Shown here: in pieces, positions 1-12,249 of the stretch
How the letters are laid out: the number at the start of each line of letters is the position of its first letter
Numbering within the stretch: position 1 is the first letter of the stretch
Assembly: GCA_028673005.1 (NCBI GenBank)
Contig: CM054112.1
Location: forward strand, 22,681,624 to 22,745,623
Source of the DNA: Tanypteryx hageni
Lineage: Eukaryota > Arthropoda > Insecta > Odonata > Petaluridae
Length of the DNA stretch: 64,000 bases
Direction of reading: 5' to 3'
Program-made: the position numbers and the translations under genes
The notes under the pieces: model-generated
Databases searched by the model: none
Told to the model about the DNA's origin: nothing
What the model saw: only the letters and a program-made list of their open reading frames with translations

Positions 1-405
1 GAAATGGGCTTTATAACAAAAATAATAAAAACAAGCTGGAATATGGCAGCAATAGAGGCAATAAATACTTATTATACATCCACATAAAGCATGCAATTGA
101 TGACACAATCCATGATTTAAAAAAAGTGAAGGTATTTACGGAGGCTTGAATAGCGTGGAAGTATTTAGAATTGGTCAGTGCGGAATTTTTATGCATACTG
201 TTGAGGACAATTTGTTTTATCGAATAAAGACCATGATAGATATTGTAAATTACACCGACTTACGGAAAAAAGTAAATCATAAGTCACTTATGGAATACTA
301 ATAACACATTCAGATATCACATTTTGAAATCATATTTGAATGTGCGATTTGAATTGAAATAGATTACAAGTGATATATACGAAGTTTCTCAGTGAAATTT
401 ATATC
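1..405. other. AT-rich unassigned flank
   Basis: No protein, RNA or repeat signal could be recognised. The stretch ends at the TTAA that bounds the piggyBac-type element. Confidence 0.5.
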
Positions 406-1295
406 TTAACACTCGGAGTACGGACCTAAGTGGTTTCACACCGAGTCCGGACCCGGGTCCTAGAGGACCCAGCTTCTAAAATCATTTTCTCACAATAATA
501 TTTAACATCCAAGTAATCAATGAATGAAAATTGAATAAGGATAATGATTTATACAATAAATAGTGTAATAATGGTATATATTTGCAAAATTAAATACATA
601 ATTACGCATATAAATAAAAATGAAATAATTTTCTTTTTTTAAGGATAACATTTAACAATACCAAAAAAAATATTTTTGAAGGTAAATTCAGTTAGTTTGA
701 TTCAGTTAATCTTATGTTAGTTTGATTCATCTGAGTTGGAAGTGAAATTAATACATAATAACTTAACTAATATTTCGAACTATACTTTCGGGTTATGTTC
801 TTGCAGGTTGTGGAGCAACGTAACTCCAAAGCCTAAATATTCTTTCTCCCATTTTAGAATCATAGAGTCACAAAAAATAAAAAGTATATTACAAAATGAT
901 TCGGGAGGCAAACAGAACGATGTGAATAACGGAGACACAAGAGAAAACTGGAAATCGAGACGTCGAGACTTCGATAATAACTAACATGTATTACAATGTC
1001 GTGCTGAGCGAGCTAATTTTGTCCGGACTTTGATCTGCCTGGTCATAAGAGATATAAAAGTTACACGACGTAGAGTACGGAGCCGGGTCCCCGAAGACCC
1101 TCACATTTTTACATTCCGTGATTTCGATGACTTAATTAAATTACAATATAATTTTATTACTGATTTTAAACTCGCAACATGCTCCACTAGGAATACATAA
1201 AGTATCAATTTAGGCAAAAAATTTTTTAAAGAAATATTTTCGAAAATATACCTTTCGGGTCTACTGAGACCCGAGGTCCGTACTCCGAGTGTTAA
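406..1295. mobile_element. piggyBac-type non-autonomous element (MITE)
   Basis: The element proper runs from 410 to 1291 (882 bp). Its ends are exact 18-bp inverted repeats, CACTCGGAGTACGGACCT at 410-427 and the reverse complement at 1274-1291. Each is flanked by TTAA (406-409 and 1292-1295), the target site duplicated by the piggyBac superfamily. GC-rich subterminal palindromic patches lie near 448-472, 1080-1100 and 1258-1275. The interior is AT-rich and has only one 82-codon frame (736-984) with no recognisable transposase, so mobility would depend on an enzyme supplied elsewhere. Perfect ends suggest a fairly recent insertion. The ends and TTAA are seen directly; the superfamily is inferred from the target site. 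Confidence 0.8.
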
Positions 1296-1299
1296 TCAC

Positions 1300-1673
1300 C
1301 TTTGTTTCCTTTTGAAAAAACTACAGCTTAGTTATTTACTGAATTAACAACTATTATTTGTTTTGGCCGTTTGTATCCGAATTTTCTTCATCCACTTTGA
1401 TTTTGCTATGATTTATATGAATGCTCCCCGATGAATAATTTCAACGGGCAATTATTCTAGTGTATATATATCTTATGTTCTTCACCAAACTATTATCTGT
1501 ATATATAAATTATGTCACCAGTCAAGTCTTAAAAATATTCTCACGTTAGTCATTCATCCAAGAAAAGTTGGTCTAATATGTAGTACCTCATATTGATTTG
1601 CATACAAAAGCGTTGATAAGATTAATAGAGCATCATGAATTTATCACTAGGAGTAACTGGATCTGCTAAACAA
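1300..1673. other. unassigned AT-rich spacer
   Basis: Between the piggyBac-type element and the first Helitron-like 5' end. No gene, RNA or repeat structure was seen. Confidence 0.5.
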
Positions 1674-1870
1674 TCTATATTAATTAAAGGCGGTGTGTGT
1701 CTGTGTGTGGACAGCATTTCTCGAAAACCAAAAAACTTTAGAGACTTAAAACTTGGTACACTTACTAAGGGGACCAAGGGAATATGTACCTCTAGGCCAG
1801 AATTTTGATTTTGATAACACGTAAAAATCGATTTTTCGACTTGCAGGATTTTACTCTTTTGCAAATTAAA
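1674..1870 (+). mobile_element. Helitron-like 5' end fragment
   Basis: Starts TCTATATTAATTAAAG and runs into a GTGTGTGTCTGTGTGTGG stretch, the same opening style as the element at 2463. At 1741-1800 it carries the sequence 'gagacttaaaacttgg..acac..actaa.ggga', which is related to the two tandem units near 3233 and 3376. It is probably a truncated member of the same family. The 3' limit is approximate because no terminal hairpin was found. Confidence 0.45.
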
Positions 1871-2462
1871 ATTAGAAAGAATTGAACTAAAATCTTCAGA
1901 TCTAGACCATTTTAAAGAAAAATAAATAACATTTCATATTATTATCGTCAAATTTTGTCTAAACCACAAAGTCGCTCAAGTTCTAAGTTTAAATCATATT
2001 AATTTGAAAATTTTAAACTTTAAACGATATGTAGTTACACCTCGAGTTTGTATTGTCACCTTAATCCTTATACTATATGCGTAAGGAATGCATGCTTTGA
2101 ATGCTTGAATACGAGAGAGAGAGAGTGAGAGGATGAAGGAAAGGAGAGAGACAGAGAAGGAGAGAGGGACAAAATTAAATGTTCCATAAATTAAAAATAA
2201 TTTTGAGCTCATAATAATTGTATAGCATAATTTATTTCTTTGACATACAATTTATATGCTCCAAAAACTATTTTTACTCTCTGTAACACTCAATTATGTG
2301 AATTTTATATTTATTGTTTACTTTTTAATGGCTATAAAATATGGTTTCATTAATTAATTAAGACTTAATTCACGCATACTCGTCATATTTGACGGGAAAT
2401 TACGCTAGTTTTAGTTTAAAAATATTCCAAACCCTATCAGTAATAATGACAATAAACTAAAA
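1871..2462. other. AT-rich spacer with purine tract and repeat remnant
   Basis: Contains an impure GA-rich tract at about 2111-2168. A 33-bp segment at 2363-2395 resembles 27077-27109 at the left edge of the 27.1-kb repeat, so it may be a small fragment of that family. No coding signal. Confidence 0.45.
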
Positions 2463-3708
2463 TCTATAATAATAAAAGAAGCTGTCTGTGTGTGTGTCTG
2501 TGGCAATCATAACTTTTCAGAAAGTAAACGTAGGAAATTCAAAATTTGACAAACGCTTTAGATTGATAATGAGAGTTGTAGAACCAAAAATAATTCAAAC
2601 CGGCCCACGGGGGCCTAATGGGTTCTCATGGAACGGCCTGTTCAAATTTCGGTTTTTTGAAGATATCTCAGCTACCGTTTGACCGATTTTGATGAATTCT
2701 CTGCCAATATCAATGTTTTGATAAGACGCATTTTCGAACTTAAAATGGATAAAATTGTTCCACGGGGTCAAGGATCATAATGTAAGGGCTGGTCCAAATT
2801 CTTTAAAAATATATCTCGGCAACGAACTGACCGATTTCGATGAAACCTTCACTAATATCAGTGTTTTGGTGAGATACATTTTTGAGCGGCAAATAAAAGG
2901 CGTGAACGAGTTTTACTTTTTATCAACCATCGAGTGATAATTAAAGTTTATCCTTTTTTCCTAATTTTATCCATAAGTTCCTATCGTTCTGAATAGATCT
3001 TCCAGATTATCTCCAGCACTATTATGCAGCTTCAGGTTGATCATGAGAGTTGCAATGCCAAATATAATTTATATCGGCTCACTGGGTGTAAAAATTGAAA
3101 ATTGTCTACATTTAAGGGCCACAATAGTCCCCATTGACCGATTGGTCCGAATTTAATTTTTTTAAGGTATCTCAGCAGTCAACTGACCCATTTTGATGAA
3201 TCCTCCACCAATATCAATGTTGAAACATGAAACTTAGAGATTTAAAACTTGATACACATACAAAAGGGACGTTGAGGATGTGCATCTCGGTGCCAGAATT
3301 TTGATATCTTGGAGGGGAGGGGGAGGGAGGGGCCTTACAAATCATACCCTATGGCATTTCACAAAAACAAAGAGACTTAGAGTCTTAAAATTTGATACAC
3401 ATACTAAAAGGACGTTGAGGGTGTGCACTTCGGGGCCAGAATCTTGATTTTTTTGGGGAGGGGGGTTCCATACAAATCATACCCTGACTTGAGGCCCATG
3501 TTAATTTTTTGTAAAATTACAGAACTTATTTTGAATTTTCTTTGCAAAATATCAAATTTGAAACTATATCTAATTTGTTCATACCTATTAATGGGGAATG
3601 TGTGTCACTTATCCCGAGAGAACAATGAGTTTGAATGATAATATTAAAGAGTGAAATAAGCATAAAATATTCGAAACTGTAAATCCGGGGCAAAGCCCGG
3701 ATAACTAT
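2463..3708 (+). mobile_element. Helitron-like non-autonomous element
   Basis: The left end begins TC (TCTATAATAATAAAAG, then a GTCTGTGTGTGTGTCTG stretch) and is preceded by A. The right end has a GC hairpin at 3685-3700 (CCGGGGCAAAGCCCGG) followed at 3705 by CTAT, close to the canonical Helitron hairpin plus CTRR. There are no terminal inverted repeats and no target duplication, as expected for rolling-circle transposons. No Rep/helicase coding sequence is present. The interior is modular: a segment reading 'tatctcrgc..c..tgaccgattttgatgaa..' recurs at about 2663, 2811 and 3164, and a second module occurs in tandem near 3233 and 3376. The fourth base of the 3' terminus is non-canonical, so the copy may be mutated. 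Confidence 0.65.
3226..3490 (+). repeat. tandem pair of ~143-bp modules inside the Helitron-like element
   Basis: 'cttagag' followed by 'ttaaaa.ttgatacacata' begins near 3233 and again near 3376. Each unit continues through 'ggacgttgagg.tgtgca.ctcgg.gccagaat.ttgat' into a G-rich run. A third, more diverged relative lies at 1741-1820. Confidence 0.7.
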
Positions 3709-6700
3709 CTATAACAAATATTTGTTGCAAAAGAAAATCATGAAATATTCTTACATTTTAAAAATGCTGATTAAAATTCATTCTGTGCTTCATATGTACA
3801 TAATACGAGGAAGGCAGATTTTATAAGTGTTTTTTGTTTGAGCAGTTGGATGTTGGACGCCATGTTTATGGTTCGGCAGCGCTAGCGATGCTCTCAGGTG
3901 AGTAAGTCGCGAACTACGAAAGTTATGATCTTGCGATTGCTCAAACCTAGATATACTTAAATTACTTTTCACTAGAGACTTATCGAGATCGTCTTATGCT
4001 TAAAAACAATTTCAAAAATAAGAACTTAAGTAACAAAAATTAAAATATTAATTACTTAGCTATTTCCAAAATAACAAGGCTATAAAAAACAGATTTTCAT
4101 AACCTTCTTATGGCTTCCAGAATAAGCAGCCGAAAAACGCATTTTTGTAATGTTGTTATGGCTTTTGGAAACAATAAAATTTTCAATTTTACTTACTCTT
4201 TGACACTTAAGTGCTCATTTTGGACTTTATTTTTAGCCATTAGACGAACTAGATAATTCTCTAGTGAACTTGTTATGATTAATCGGAATAAAAACGATAA
4301 GGATTATTTTTAAAATTTTTAATACTGAAATGCTTACTTTTTAAATCAATTTCCATCTTAACCATTCTGTAAACGGCTAAGGTAGATATTGTCTAAATGC
4401 CAGATTTTGTCTTTGGAATTTCTTTTATAATTATTTTAATAGGAGTGATTTTTCTGCATTTTAACAATTTTCAGAATTTATCGATAGATTTAAATAGCTA
4501 AAATGAGGTAATAATGCATAAACGTTAAATGTTTTTAGTTGAAAAAAGCTCTCAATTTTATACCCGAAATAATTTTTATGAGTTTTCACACTTAGGAAGA
4601 TTGAAACATTTAATGCCTGCTCAATCATCTAAAAGAAAATGACCTGCTTTGTTGATTACAACATTATAAGTAGATCATACTAAATACAGCAATCCATTAA
4701 ATAGAGAAGTTGTAAAAACTAATGCGCGGCAAATAATGCAGGAGAATTGTAAACAGCATAATTCCGGCAACAAGCGAAATGAAAAATTATGATTTTTAGC
4801 GGGCTTAAAAAACGCACTTATAGTTTAACTTTGGTGTCTGTCTGTCTGCGCACTTGCTTAAATTGAAATTGTGATGAAACCGTAAAAGATCAAAAGCTAA
4901 AGCTTAAGAGTGTAGATTTCTGCGCTGCTGCCTTTTATTTTTCTTTAGAGTTTTGAAAAATATCCAGGGTCGTATAGGGACTCGTTTAGATTTTTCAACG
5001 GCCACCATTTTGTTTCAAGATGATGGATGGAAATGAAAATAGTTTTCTGGAGTCTCCTAGCCGGTAGAAACAAAAATGACGTTTATTATATCTCTCTACA
5101 ACATACCGTCCTTGAAATACAGAGGGTGACAGACAGACGAATGGTCAGACATTTGGGAAACTATATACTCGTATAGTATTGTGAATTTATGAAATAAATA
5201 TACGATCCTATAGATAAAACATACGAGGATCTAACGACTGAATAAAAAGTAAGAAAACGCGCTAATTTTTTCCATGTTCATAGAAAATATTCTACTTGTT
5301 TAAAACTGAATTCAAAAGACGCCATAGTCTGTAACCTTCCATTAGCATTGCGATGAAACATTTTCAAATTCAAAACTCAGCCCTAGAAAATGTTTTCTTT
5401 ACATTTCTCTTTCGATTAGAAAACAGCTATATGTATTATCGTCTGACTATATAACAGTCCAATGAATACTTTTCCACGGCACATTTTAAAATGACAAGTT
5501 ACATTTGCAGAAGCACTACAAAAATTTCGTCTCAATGATGTAAGTTGAGATTTTAACTGGTCAGTACATAAATGACTGAAGTAAACATAATCGGTATTTA
5601 CGTGCCGGGCATAACAAGAAAAACCACACAATTTGTATTTTTCGCTGTGATACAATATATAAAGAAGTCAAACAGAAGGAAATAGAATACTGAAATGTCA
5701 GATATCTTCGAAAATTTGAGAAATTTAAGATTTGTAAAAACGTAAAAGGAAAACGGAGATGTGATCATTCCTCATCGCCATTTAGTAGATTTAGCAGTAA
5801 CTTCCTCCTTTGTTGTGCTAAAAAGTCTTATAAAATGCTGCGATTTTGTTCCGAATAGCCCATGCAGTAAAATTTCTTTTGGTTCTTAATTTTATTTTGA
5901 TTTTTAAGGAAGGTGTGGCTATTCTGTGGCAGATTTCATCTATGAAAGTCGTAGCTGACTTAATCTTTTCTCATTGGGGTCAATAATTTCAATTGGAACA
6001 TTAAACAGTAAAAATTACCTTTCTAAAACAAGAGAATACTGCAGGTTTTTTAAATTCTAAAATGATAAAATTTTTCTAAGCAAATTTTTACCAAAAATTT
6101 ACAATAAAAATTTTAAAATGCGTGATATTTTCTTTCTCGTCTCCATGATGATAAGTATTTCGGTGTGTCAGTCTGACTCAAAAATAGTGTCCTTTAGCAT
6201 CAATACTTTTTGGTAAAATATTATTAAAAAGTTTAAATTTTCTTAGTATAAGCACCTATTTGTACAAATCCGAATAATTATGAAACGGGCATTCAAAAAT
6301 CTATGAATCATAATTGAATTTTCAGTAAGTCATAAATGTTAAGCAGACAATACTGAGATGACAGATTTTTTCCTATTTATTAAAATATTTATCTAAAACT
6401 TCGAATGCGTCGGTGATTAAAGGATGATCCTTAGGTAAAATCAGGAAATGCGCAAAAAATATCATGTTTTAGATAAAAGAGCTTAATGGCAAAATGGGCT
6501 ATTTTGGTACTTCCAAAATTAAAGAATAGGCTCTTTAGCTATAAAAAGTTGAAGAATATATTCTGCACCATTTCACATACATATTTTGTCTCATCCTTAG
6601 TTAAATAAAACGGTTCATGAATAATACTTCACGATCAATTTTAATATCCCTCTTTGAAATAAATAAGTATAAGATGTTACCACTAAAAAAAGAAGCAGTT

Positions 6701-9700
6701 CGAGAATGTGTATCGTTACGCTTAGATACAGATTTTGTGATTGCATGGGCATATTTTGCGACAATTTCAAAAGTCAGGAAAATATTATCATTCTTATGGA
6801 TTCCTTCATGTTGAAAATAACTAATCTGCAAAATATATCCATCATATTGCGGAAGAACATCTGCATAACGTATAGAAGAAATTGACAATTATTATCAAAT
6901 GCATCAAACTGATGTCTGGAACTAGCACTAACAGAACGGGTACTAATTTATCATCTAGACAAGGTACTATTGACTATAATACGTGCATCTTTTCTAGGAG
7001 AGGTAGATATTTTAGAGCAATAAGATGCAGTATATTTTTTCCAAGGAAATTTCTCGCAGCGAAAATAATCAGAGTTTCATCGGCTAAATACCATACGATA
7101 TACGTGAATTGAGATCATTTGAAGGCGTATAAAAATATTTATTTTCGTTTTCGACACCATTGTTATTAATTTTAAAGAGTGCAGTAATTTTCATGCAGCA
7201 GGCAGATCCGCTGCGGATGTTTTATAGTTTATAGTTTAGTTGAACGAGAAACCCTTCTATTTTCACCTTCTAGACGAACACGGAAAACTATCACGCTTAA
7301 ACGCAGCAATTATTTAACTGCGCAGCGTAATTCGTCAGGAAAAGGGAATGGCGTTATTTGCTTCGTTTGGAACCTGGTTAATTATACGCTCGAACGAAGT
7401 CGATGTTTATATATTTAGATAATATTTTTCGTTACCCTAATTGGTGAAAATAATTGAATGACGACATTTAGAACCGAATATTTAGACTGCGGCCATCATT
7501 TTCACGAAAAACACTTTATTTTCACAAACTCCTACATAAAAAAGATGTTTAGTATGAAAGATGAACGAAAAATAAATTAATTTTCTTAAATCACGCATAA
7601 TTGGCAATTTCATTGCGACGCTCATCATTATTTCGAAACAATAGTATTACGAGATTTCTCTTGCAGGAGCATGGGAATTTCTTTTCTGATATTTACTTAA
7701 CAAAAATTAATTTAAGTGAAATATACCCATTGGCACGTCTTTTTATCGAATATCACGCGTATTTATTTACTCATTTCCTTGCTTTAGATTTTACCCGGAC
7801 TAACAGCGAAATGCGCAAGTCAACATTTTTTTGTTCATTACTTTCAGCGAATTCACACATGATAAAACGCAAAAGATAATACGTCGGAAATGTTTGCGTA
7901 GCGAATATAAACAAAAAACGATCGAATCGAATAGTGCGATTTTATTTCGATTGAGATAACGAGATTGTCTGTGCCAGGAAATATAGTTTTTAGGTTCTCA
8001 CTTAAATCATTGAGGCTTTCAGTAATAAATTCGATTTATTTTTCTCCGACTTTTTCGAGTTTCTCATTAAGAGTTAAATGCGATTTCATATGAATGAATA
8101 TGTTTAGAAATGATTAGGCGGACAGAATGTCTATTGGTCTTTCATTCTCTAAAAATTTTCGCATTACCCGATGTTTCTGAAATTAAATGGCATTCACGAC
8201 ATTAACAATTTAAAAAGATTCATGATATTATAATTTGTTAAATACCTTCAAAATATCATTTTGATCTATTTGCACCAAAGTATTTCCATTGATTTTAATT
8301 CGTAGGTTGTATTGCTATGTCGCGATGTTCATTTAGTAAGTGAAAACACATATCCTGGAACACTACAAATCTCATCGACCCATATTTTGGAAAATGAGCT
8401 TATGATTTTTTTACAGCGCATATATTAATAAGACAAAGTATGCCGAATGAATACCAAGCAAGTGGATATAAATAATAAAAATAATAAAAGAGAGTACAAT
8501 AATTGATATATTTAAGACATGCTCAGTTATGCAGTGGTGAAGTTAAATTTCTCTAGACAATTTTCACTTTTTAGTCTAACTGCGCAAGATGTATAACATG
8601 TGTATGTATGTTTTCATGTGTGAAACATCAGCATTGTCTTCCACGTGCATGGTGCTTAGCTATTTGACTGTTATAAAACAAAGTTCGGAAAAATGCTTAG
8701 TCTTAATGAGCTGTGTAGGTTTTACGAAATATATTTTTATAAACTAGATATACTGAGCTAATTAATGCTGGAAGAATTTAGCATGATATGTACATTATCT
8801 CAAGAGTATGGTAACTTATAACAACTCGATGTTTAATTAATTTGATAGCTCAGCTCAAGTAACCATTAAAAGTTTGGGTAAACCAAATTCGCATTTTTGC
8901 AAAAGAACAGCCGTCATCAGTTTTGAATCTCTCACAGCAGTTCTTTTAAGAGTTATATTGGCGGTGGATTTGTAGCCTAAATGTGCTATTGGTTTTTCAA
9001 GCGTTTTTTGTCAATGGCAGCTAACTAATTTATCAATAAGATTACGCAATATCGAATTTAAAATTATCCTTGAATAGAGTAAAGTCGCAGAAGTAAATTC
9101 CTTATACAACGTTATATTCTGAGAAAAATTATTATTTTCTAAGAAATGTTTTCCTAATCTGGAGATTTAAATAATACAAATTGCATAAGAGGAACAATTA
9201 ACAGTGAAAATTGGAATATAACATATGATTGAGACATCTATAACTGGCGAAAAACTGCTGAGATATCAGAACATGCTTTTTATAAATATTTTTAGCAAAC
9301 ATCTCCACAATACTATATATATATATATAATTTTAGTAATTTAGAAAAATTAGTCAAGGTTATAAACATGTCATTTATTAATATGAGCTCGTTAGTAAAT
9401 CTAATACCATTGACAAATATTTATACTGCGCAACAAATGCTGCTGAAATATCTTACACCTTTGAAAAGTCTGAGTAATGATATTCAGCACTTAACACAAA
9501 TCTATCGACGTGACAGTTAATTCACCTACATTTTGAAAAATAAATATATTTGTTTTGTTTCACCTAAATGTGGCTATACAATTAAACTTTTTCCATTTAT
9601 TTAACAGAAGAGATAGAATTATCAAGATACTTATTTTTTTAAATTAACAAAAGTATGTTTTCCTGAAACAAAAGTAACATGACGCTTTTCATTCATACTC
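3709..9700. other. long AT-rich region with little recognisable content
   Basis: No transposase, RNA gene or strong repeat was recognised. At 4830-5195 the text runs from a TGTCTGTCTGTC motif to ACAGACAGACG and ends with 'ctatatactcgtatagtat', which looks like a repeat-derived unit but has no second copy here. A short (TA)n lies near 9313-9330. A moderately GC-richer unique stretch at 7195-7420 could be regulatory, but nothing decisive was seen. A degenerate minus-strand copy of the CTGATGA-type fold lies near 8895-8925. Confidence 0.45.
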
Positions 9701-9779
9701 TAAGAAATGATGGATTGGATAGGTATTTGGAAACGAAAATTTTGGGGTAAGCCCACACCATCCGCCTCAAGAAAAAAAT

Positions 9780-10140
9780 TGAAGCTGCTGCGTGCATTTT
9801 CGCGGAGCGAGACGAAGACGCAGATCCAAGACAAAGGTGGAGGAGAGGCAACGGTCGGAGGAGTGCTGCCTCCGACGGGCGAAGGGACTTAAAAAGGCAA
9901 AGAAACCATCAGAGAGATCAGCGGTTGAAAGATCGGGAGGATGAGGGAAACCGAGTCTCGCGTGGGAGGAAGGGGAGAGGATTAGAAACAAAAGAGAACT
10001 TACGAGCGATCGCGCCGCGGCGGCCTCCGACGTGGACGGTGGAACGCCGGGATAGATTTTTATCGGTACCCACGGGCTACACTCCCGTCGGCCGCTCGGA
10101 CGTAGACTAAAGAAGAATAGAGGACCAAATGCAAGGAAGG
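9780..10140 (-). promoter_or_regulatory. CpG-rich patch, possible promoter or first exon
   Basis: An abrupt GC- and CpG-rich island in AT-rich surroundings, densest at 10005-10100. On the minus strand the CpG-dense part is followed immediately by GTAAGTTCTC, a strong splice-donor match (GT at 10003-10002). This is the arrangement expected of a 5' untranslated first exon. No start codon with a convincing coding frame accompanies it. The 235-codon minus frame over 9767-10474 is proline/serine/arginine-rich low complexity and is not recognisable as a protein. The alternative is a GC-rich low-complexity patch with a chance donor. Confidence 0.3.
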
Positions 10141-12200
10141 CACGAGGGGAAGAAGGGGATGGCCTCTTTTTTATTCTCCTCTTTCTACTCCGAGCGTCTG
10201 CAAAACAGAATAGTGGGAGGAAAGAGGTGCCCGTAAGTGTACCGCCTCCCACGACAAGACAATGTTGCATACGGGGGAGGGCCACTCGAAAAACAGGTTG
10301 GAGACGTCCTTCTTCCGCATGGAAAGTATGTGCTCGAGGGTATGGAGTGAGATGAGTGCGGAGAAGGTAAAAACAACCGAAGGGGATTGTGCGGTACGGC
10401 GGAAGTAACGTCGGAATAAGAAGCGCACCAAAAAGACGGGAATATAAAGAGAGAAACGGGGAGGGATTCCACAAGTTTCTGGTATGGGACCATATTTGTA
10501 AACAGTGAACAAAAATTCAGCTCCTTCTTTCAAGAATTTATTTTAGTTAACACTTTCAAAACCTTGTGTCAATTTTTCTTTATGGCGAATGCAGCAGATA
10601 TTCTGAACAACAAAAACTAAAGAAATCAATGCGTTCAATATATTTTAAGGCTGCCAAACGTGGAGGGAGGCTACAAACATAAACTTCTATATGGTCGATG
10701 AATACATAATTTTCTGCGACGTGGAATACTTTTGTCACTTTTAATTCATCCGAGATCCCATTACTCTAGCATATTAATAAAAAAAGACATTGCGATTCGA
10801 GGTAGGTATAATCAATTGACGTTAGTATTCATCTGCAATAGGATTTTATTTTATGATTCAAAGTCAATAATATATAATACTCTTTCTCGACGCTCGTATT
10901 TCAACTGAAACTCTAAATTCGGTAATTGTTCACGATTTCCTCATTCTATAAAATATACTACATGCAAAATAAGTTTCAAAATATAAACATAATTTGAGGA
11001 TCGGGATTTCACAATGCCTTTTGGAGGCCTTTCCTGAGAAAATTCTAATACTTCATTTGATAAACCATCTTAACCATTCCATCTCACTAACCGAAGAATC
11101 ACATAGAAAAGAGACAGATATAATCCAAATACCATACTGTTTCACAACACTTGTCTTTTGACTCACCCTCTTCACTGGTTTATTAGCAATTAAATATTTT
11201 CAAAAAATAAAAATAGCGCAATTTAAATTGGAAATTGAATTCGTGCATCCGAGTAATCCAATGTATCTCGTAGCCCATTGCAGCACGAATGTCTAATACG
11301 TCATTTGATAAATCATTCTAATTCATTATCATTAACTGAAGACCCAACATAGAAAGCGACGACAGTGGAAAGATTGTTCAAAATGAAATTTGACTAAGAG
11401 AATTGTTTTTGCACTCGATTGGACAAAAACGAGCGATGTGTACCTCAAACAGGCTTCGATTATTCCTACCGATCTTAATACAACCAACACTTCCTAGAGA
11501 GCTATTCTTTTCCAAAAGGAAGCGAATTTTCTCAATTAATTTTATTTTTATTTCTTGCTAAATAACGTTTAAGAGTAAAATAATGTTTTCGAAGGAATCT
11601 TGGCCAAAGAAAGATTTCTTCGTAATAGAAATGATTGCGATTCTAATAATGCATTAAGTAATTACCCACACCCGATTTCATGGATATTCACGATTGAGCA
11701 CCGTAAAAAATTAAAACAGTAACTACTCATCTACTTAGAAGCTAGGTAATTTTAGTTAGAAAAAGAAGACGTCATAATAACTTAAGTGTGATTAATAATA
11801 ATTCATCTATAAGCAATGCTACACGTTTTATTATTCTAATATTCTTCTTGAGATGAAAATCAATTATTTCGGTTAAAATATGTTAGTAAATGCCGGCAAA
11901 GATAAGAAAAATTTAGAATCTAAACTACGAAACTTCTTTTGATAGCTGACATTCTACAGAAATATCCTATTTAGAGGAAACTATTTCTCATTATCTTAGC
12001 GAAAACGTGCAAGAATCCTTTGTGAGGTAATCCAAAGGAGGGCAAGTCGGACCTTAGAACGAATTGACCCAAAATGCCATAATTATAAGCTGTAAAGACA
12101 GAAGTCTTTAAATATATGCTTAGCATAATTTGCCCATCAAATTATGCCAATGTGTCGTGCGAAAGGAAAATTAGCATATTAGGACCTAACATGCGACATT
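10141..12200. other. unassigned region with one diverged direct duplication
   Basis: GC-rich up to about 10490, then AT-rich. Segments 11040-11114 and 11287-11360 share 'tctaatac.tcatttgataaa.cat' and further matching downstream, suggesting an old duplication with an offset of about 247 bp. No coding signal. Confidence 0.45.
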
Positions 12201-12206
12201 CCGCCA

Positions 12207-12209
12207 CTC

Positions 12210-12244
<35 letters not shown>

Positions 12245-12246
12245 CT
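12207..12246. repeat. (CT)n microsatellite
   Basis: An almost pure CT run with one TTT interruption. It sits in a pyrimidine-rich region that extends to about 12500. Confidence 0.85.
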
Positions 12247-12249
12247 CCC

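Noticed and set aside
4830..5195. Inverted TGTCTGTCTGTC / ACAGACAGACG as transposon ends
   Set aside because: The match is limited to simple CTGT repeats, with no target duplication and no second copy in the window.
9767..10474. 235-codon minus-strand open frame
   Set aside because: Composition is Pro/Ser/Arg/Leu-rich because the plus strand is purine- and GC-rich. No domain is recognisable and overlapping frames are open too.
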